A DNA stretch of 64,000 bases, taken from assembly GCF_021379005.1 (NCBI RefSeq), contig NZ_CP075171.1, forward strand, positions 4,402,001 through 4,466,000, read 5' to 3'. Origin of the DNA: Leptodesmis sichuanensis A121 (lineage in GTDB: Bacteria; Cyanobacteriota; Cyanobacteriia; Leptolyngbyales; Leptolyngbyaceae). Under the pieces are notes generated by a model that worked only from the letters and a program-made list of their open reading frames with translations, was not told the DNA's origin and did not search any database. Made by a program: the position numbers and the translations under genes. Below are positions 60,872 to 64,000 of the stretch, piece after piece. Position 1 is the first letter of the stretch; each line of letters opens with the position of its first letter.

Positions 60872-61085
60872 TGGTTCCCTCAATGGAACGTCGTTTGGGC
60901 CGGAAATTTAGAAAAGGGGCCAGCAGTAATAGCCCAGGAAAGAAGAAAAATACGAGAAAATACATAAACCCACGCTCAAAAGAGCTTGCAACATACCAGC
61001 GAGCCTGCAGGTAAAAGTATAAGATCGCTGGGATAACCACCAGAAAGGCTCCCGCCAGGACTAGATACAAGAGTGCAATGACCAT
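60858..61085 (-). CDS. ndhL: NAD(P)H-quinone oxidoreductase subunit L
   Basis: 75 residues, the usual size. Two membrane segments ([20 protein letters not shown] and [20 protein letters not shown]) are separated by [18 protein letters not shown], the NdhL signature, and followed by [12 protein letters not shown]. NdhL is one of the subunits specific to photosynthetic NDH-1 and is needed for its assembly or ferredoxin-linked activity in the thylakoid membrane. It is the first gene of the ndhL-DUF3007-trpA unit. Confidence 0.9.
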   Translation of the reverse strand: MVIALLYLVLAGAFLVVIPAILYFYLQARWYVASSFERGFMYFLVFFFFPGLLLLAPFLNFRPKRRSIEGTNAAS

Positions 61086-61293
61086 CTTTAGGGTGAAAAC
61101 AGTAACTCAGGTGTGCAAGCCCGTTACCGGGTAATGGGAATTATTCTATCGTTTGCCTGTCCCGATCTTGTTTTTTAACGATAGCGATTACCCATTTGAA
61201 CCATAAAGTTGTACAAATCACTCAATTAATGATGGAATAGTACGAGTGGCTGATTAAATATTAAGAGAGGTTTCTGAAACAGCCCATCTCCTT

Positions 61294-61376
61294 GGGGGCA
61301 TGGCGGAATGGTAGACGCTACGGACTTAAAATCCGTTGACCGCAAGGTCGTGAGGGTTCAAGTCCCTCTGCCCCCA
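61294..61376 (+). tRNA. trnL-UAA: tRNA-Leu (anticodon UAA), no intron
   Basis: The acceptor stem GGGGGCA/TGCCCCC is closed by discriminator A 61376. The anticodon stem is ACGGA/TCCGT with loop CTTAAAA, giving anticodon TAA. It has the extended variable arm of class II tRNAs (GACCGCAAGGTC) and GGTTCAAGTCC in the T arm. CCA is not encoded. Many cyanobacteria carry a group I intron in this anticodon loop; here the loop is uninterrupted. Confidence 0.95.
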
Positions 61377-61726
61377 TCTCTACTACTCTGATGCTGCCAG
61401 TCGTGACATCGCTACTACAACATTTTCTCCATTGACTGGTAATGGATTCTAAGATTAGAGTCTATCTAAAGGATGAATAATACCCTCCCTCTATCCTGAA
61501 GACTAATCAGGAGCCTGCGAGGTCTTGTTACAATAGCTGCACTCAGTTTGCCTTGATGACGGAGATCACCTAAGGCTGGGGTTAAGTATCACAGCCTCCA
61601 CTCTTGCTCCATCACTGCCACCATAGGGAAATATCTCATGATTAGCATAAGGGATCTGTTGCATGGACTAGAGAAATAAGAACAGCAGCAATGCCCTCCT
61701 GTGGCAGAAGTGATGATGCGTCACTA

Positions 61727-61768
61727 AAAACGAAATTACTTCTACTTCGCCGTTGGAGTAGTCGTTTT
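61727..61768. other. Imperfect hairpin in the 433-bp gap after tRNA-Leu
   Basis: AAAACGA and TCGTTTT form outer arms, with a partly paired ACTTCTAC/GTTGGAGT inside. It could be a terminator for an unrecognised transcript or the end of the tRNA transcript. The rest of 61377-61809 shows no gene that I can support. Confidence 0.4.
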
Positions 61769-61809
61769 CAAAGACCCAAGAGCAAAACCTTTACGCATTC
61801 TGAGTCGTC

Positions 61810-63201
61810 ATGATGATTGGGGAGCCGGTGCAGAATTTTCAGCAGAATGATCAGCCCTACAGATTTCATCGATCGGGGCGCAACATTCAACAAGCACAAA
61901 ACTGTATTTACGAATTCTTACTTAGTATTGTTAAAAAATGGCCGCCGGAAGAGGTTTTATTAGAGTTTAAACGCTTATTTATCTTCCATACAGATTCTGT
62001 GAGTACGGGTGCTTTACATGCGATCTACGAAATTGTTTTCTCCAACAATCAGGAAGAATTCAGGCATACGTTAAAGCGATGTTGCTATATCCTGGTTAAT
62101 AACTGGGATGCCAGCAGAAACTATAAGCCAATTCAGGAACTCATTCAAGTCTTTTCTGACCCCTTATTTAATCGGTATACGGCTTCTCCCACACTGAAGC
62201 GATTAAGAACCTGGATTATTGATTTTGTTAACAGTAAAGACTTTGAAGAACTCAAGTTATTTGCCTCTCGCTATGAAGATCAGGCTCGCGGGCCGTGGGT
62301 GTCTCGCTATACATCCTATTTACTGGTTCCCCAATATATCAACCTGAAAAATCCGATCGAACAACGGGAAGCCGCCAGAGCGCTTTCTAAACAATTGAAA
62401 GACCGCTTTAAGTTTGATCTGGCGATGTATATTGCGCGATCGCAAACTCGCAACCCTGCAGCAGCCTCCCTTAAAAATCCTACTGCTCTGGGGGATGAGG
62501 CTCTCCGATTGATCAAACTGATTGTGGTGCGACGAGGCCAATTCAGCTATACGAACCTGGCTAATATTTTTGCTAATCAAGTTGAGAATCTATCTTACCG
62601 AGAATTTAAACGTAGCTTCCTCAAATATCTAGCTTTTTCAGTAGAGAGCCGACATTTTGCCGATACATTAACAGTAAAACTGAGTGAGAAGTTGGAGGAA
62701 CTATATGTTAGCTATGACAATGAAGTAGTCACCAGTGCTTTAATTCTCAGAACTTGTAATCGTATTATTGATGCCCTCACCACCGAAAATCAGACGGAGC
62801 CATCTCCTTTATTTGTACAATTACTGACTCAGGGAAATGCTCTCATGCTAGTCATTGTCTTACTTAAAATTATTCTAATTTGTAAGCATGCCCGGACTCA
62901 TTTAGAAGCCCGCATGGCTGACTTAATTCAGCATTATCAGGACTATACAGAAAGTGAATGTGCATGGGTTGTGAACTTTTTAGAAGTTTTTAATGTTACC
63001 TTTGCTATTTATGCAGAAAACGTGCAGTATAACCTGGTCAAAATGAATCGAGAGCAACCTGAAGAAGCCCAAATTTTTGACCCAGACACTTATCGTATTT
63101 TCTCGCAATTAAAACAAGAAAAGCAGTTAGAGTTATTCTCTCCAGAATTAGTGCCAGATGAACTCGCTGCTGAGGCCGATTTGCTGGAGGAAAGCTCTTA
63201 G
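61810..63201 (+). CDS. Conserved cyanobacterial protein of unknown function (463 residues)
   Basis: ATG 61810 or 61813. The protein is helical and soluble: QNCIYEFLLSIVKKWPPEEV, LLEFKRLFIFHTDSVSTGAL and HAIYEIVFSNNQEEFRHTL near the N-terminus, then RCCYILVNNWDASRNYKPIQ and a GNALMLVIVLLKIILICKHA hydrophobic helix near residue 350. The C-terminus is acidic (ELVPDELAAEADLLEES). The pattern suggests helical repeats, but I recognise no named domain. I recall similar long hypothetical proteins in cyanobacteria, without a function. Its own promoter probably lies after the hairpin at 61727. Confidence 0.65.
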   Translation: MMIGEPVQNFQQNDQPYRFHRSGRNIQQAQNCIYEFLLSIVKKWPPEEVLLEFKRLFIFHTDSVSTGALHAIYEIVFSNNQEEFRHTLKRCCYILVNNWDASRNYKPIQELIQVFSDPLFNRYTASPTLKRLRTWIIDFVNSKDFEELKLFASRYEDQARGPWVSRYTSYLLVPQYINLKNPIEQREAARALSKQLKDRFKFDLAMYIARSQTRNPAAASLKNPTALGDEALRLIKLIVVRRGQFSYTNLANIFANQVENLSYREFKRSFLKYLAFSVESRHFADTLTVKLSEKLEELYVSYDNEVVTSALILRTCNRIIDALTTENQTEPSPLFVQLLTQGNALMLVIVLLKIILICKHARTHLEARMADLIQHYQDYTESECAWVVNFLEVFNVTFAIYAENVQYNLVKMNREQPEEAQIFDPDTYRIFSQLKQEKQLELFSPELVPDELAAEADLLEESS

Positions 63202-63260
63202 GCCGTAAAGGCAGAAGAACAAAGGCAGAGGTCAGCAGGTGGAACGCGGGTTCTAGATCC

Positions 63261-64000
63261 CTAATCTGAGAACGTTTCTTGTCCTGTGCCTCGCGCCCCG
63301 TGCCAATTCCTATCCCTTTGCTGATCGAGCCAGCCTAAACCCGCGCCCAAAGCCTCTGAAGCAACACTCACCAGTCGGTAGAGTGCGACTACTCCCAACA
63401 GCAAACCAGAGGGAAATTCGCGGCCTAGCAGGGAAATGACTGTCGCCTCAAACACCCCCATGCCCCCTGGGGCACCAGGTACCACTAGCCCCAGCAACCA
63501 GGCCAAGCTGAAGGCACTGAAGAGTACTGGCACTTGTGAGAGCGTAAACGAACTCAGAACCTGAAACGTCAGCAGGAAGCCTCCTCCTCTCAGTAGCAAA
63601 AATCCTAATTCTCCTAACAAAGCCATCCATGGGTAGTGATTTAAGGAAACAGGGGTTGGTACAGATTTTAGGACTGGCGTAGCTTTCTGTTTTGCTTTAG
63701 CTAATTTACGAATAAGCAGATTCAGAACTTTGGGATGTAGGGCCAGGAGTATTCCGACCAGGATAAGCCAGTGCAATAAGAGGCTCAGAAACCCATACTG
63801 GCTTACGATCGCCTGACTACTGAAGACCGCGACCAGTAAAGCCGCCGCTGCCATTAATAAGGGTTCCAATAAAACGCTGACTGTCGCTGCTTCCAGAGAG
63901 GCTCCTGCTTGGGTGGCGGCTTGCACTCGTCCATAGTAGTGCCAGATATTTCCCGGCAAATACTTGGCAATATTGGTTTGCAAGTATGCCTGAATAATCC
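63261..64000 (-). CDS. Lysylphosphatidylglycerol synthase/flippase-like membrane protein, partial
   Basis: The frame enters from the right edge (IIQAYLQTNIAKYLPGNIWH) and ends at 63261. NIAKYLPGNIWHYYGRVQAA and the late VVPGAPGGMGVFEATVISLL segment are typical of the LPG_synthase_TM/UPF0104 family, integral membrane proteins related to lipid flippases and transferases. At least five membrane segments are visible. The N-terminal part and start lie beyond the window. The substrate is unknown. About 60 bp separate it from the convergent unknown gene. Confidence 0.75.
   Translation of the reverse strand, partial: IIQAYLQTNIAKYLPGNIWHYYGRVQAATQAGASLEAATVSVLLEPLLMAAAALLVAVFSSQAIVSQYGFLSLLLHWLILVGILLALHPKVLNLLIRKLAKAKQKATPVLKSVPTPVSLNHYPWMALLGELGFLLLRGGGFLLTFQVLSSFTLSQVPVLFSAFSLAWLLGLVVPGAPGGMGVFEATVISLLGREFPSGLLLGVVALYRLVSVASEALGAGLGWLDQQRDRNWHGARGTGQETFSD

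Noticed and set aside
61400-61800. 6S or other small RNA gene after tRNA-Leu
   Set aside because: One imperfect hairpin is present, but no conserved motif or promoter-terminator pair could be shown by eye. A covariance search would decide.

Overview
The window is from a cyanobacterium, probably filamentous. The octamer GCGATCGC (HIP1) is scattered throughout, and many genes are typical of cyanobacteria: ndhL-DUF3007-trpA, the DUF2605/DUF2973 pair, DUF4327, a CbiG-CobJ fusion, an NrtR-type NUDIX regulator, type 2 IPP isomerase and PP2C/Ser-Thr kinase signalling. Short heptamer tandem repeats, both between and inside genes, also fit a filamentous cyanobacterium. Gene names rest on reading motifs; no database search was run.

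Layout. 0-5.5 kb is a decaying defence/toxin-antitoxin island. It holds three copies of the 5' part of a DNA adenine methyltransferase gene (two clearly broken), two tandem DUF29 genes, an ISAzo13-like element, a ruined brnT/brnA pair and an IS982-like element that splits a small membrane/winged-helix gene. 5.5-21 kb is mostly housekeeping: thrS, a YcjF-like GTPase, a deoxyhypusine-synthase-like enzyme, the cobO-pyrR-fni cluster, a Ser/Thr kinase, RNase PH and prepilin peptidase. 21.3-24.9 kb is a nested wreck of two hicA genes and one hicB. The second hicA is split by an IS630-family element, which is itself split by an ISKra4-like element. 24.9-33 kb carries a TPR/glycosyltransferase/FkbM fusion, a two-gene restriction-modification unit, an HtrA-type protease and a second, uninterrupted copy of the IS630 element.

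33-38 kb is an NAD-biosynthesis cluster (pncB, nadD, nrtR, nadE). 38-45 kb has a small Cys-containing membrane protein, a beta-helix lipoprotein, Fe-superoxide dismutase, cbiG-cobJ, a pentapeptide-repeat protein and purK. 45.6-49.4 kb has a DUF4327 protein and a two-gene signalling unit (FHA-Ser/Thr kinase and zinc-ribbon PP2C phosphatase). 49.9-59.3 kb is a tightly packed leftward operon of four large exported proteins (DUF11 protein, about 1300-residue predicted beta-barrel, beta-helix/OmpA protein, second DUF11 protein), with an rRNA pseudouridine synthase gene overlapping its 3' end. 59.7-64 kb has trpA, a DUF3007 gene, ndhL, an intronless tRNA-Leu(UAA), a conserved protein of unknown function and a partial flippase-like membrane protein at the right edge.

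The least explained functional unit is the four-gene envelope operon at 50.5-59.3 kb. The other main observations are heptamer repeat arrays translated in frame inside pncB, nadE and cobJ, and the precise, reconstructible mobile-element insertions into toxin-antitoxin and membrane-protein genes.
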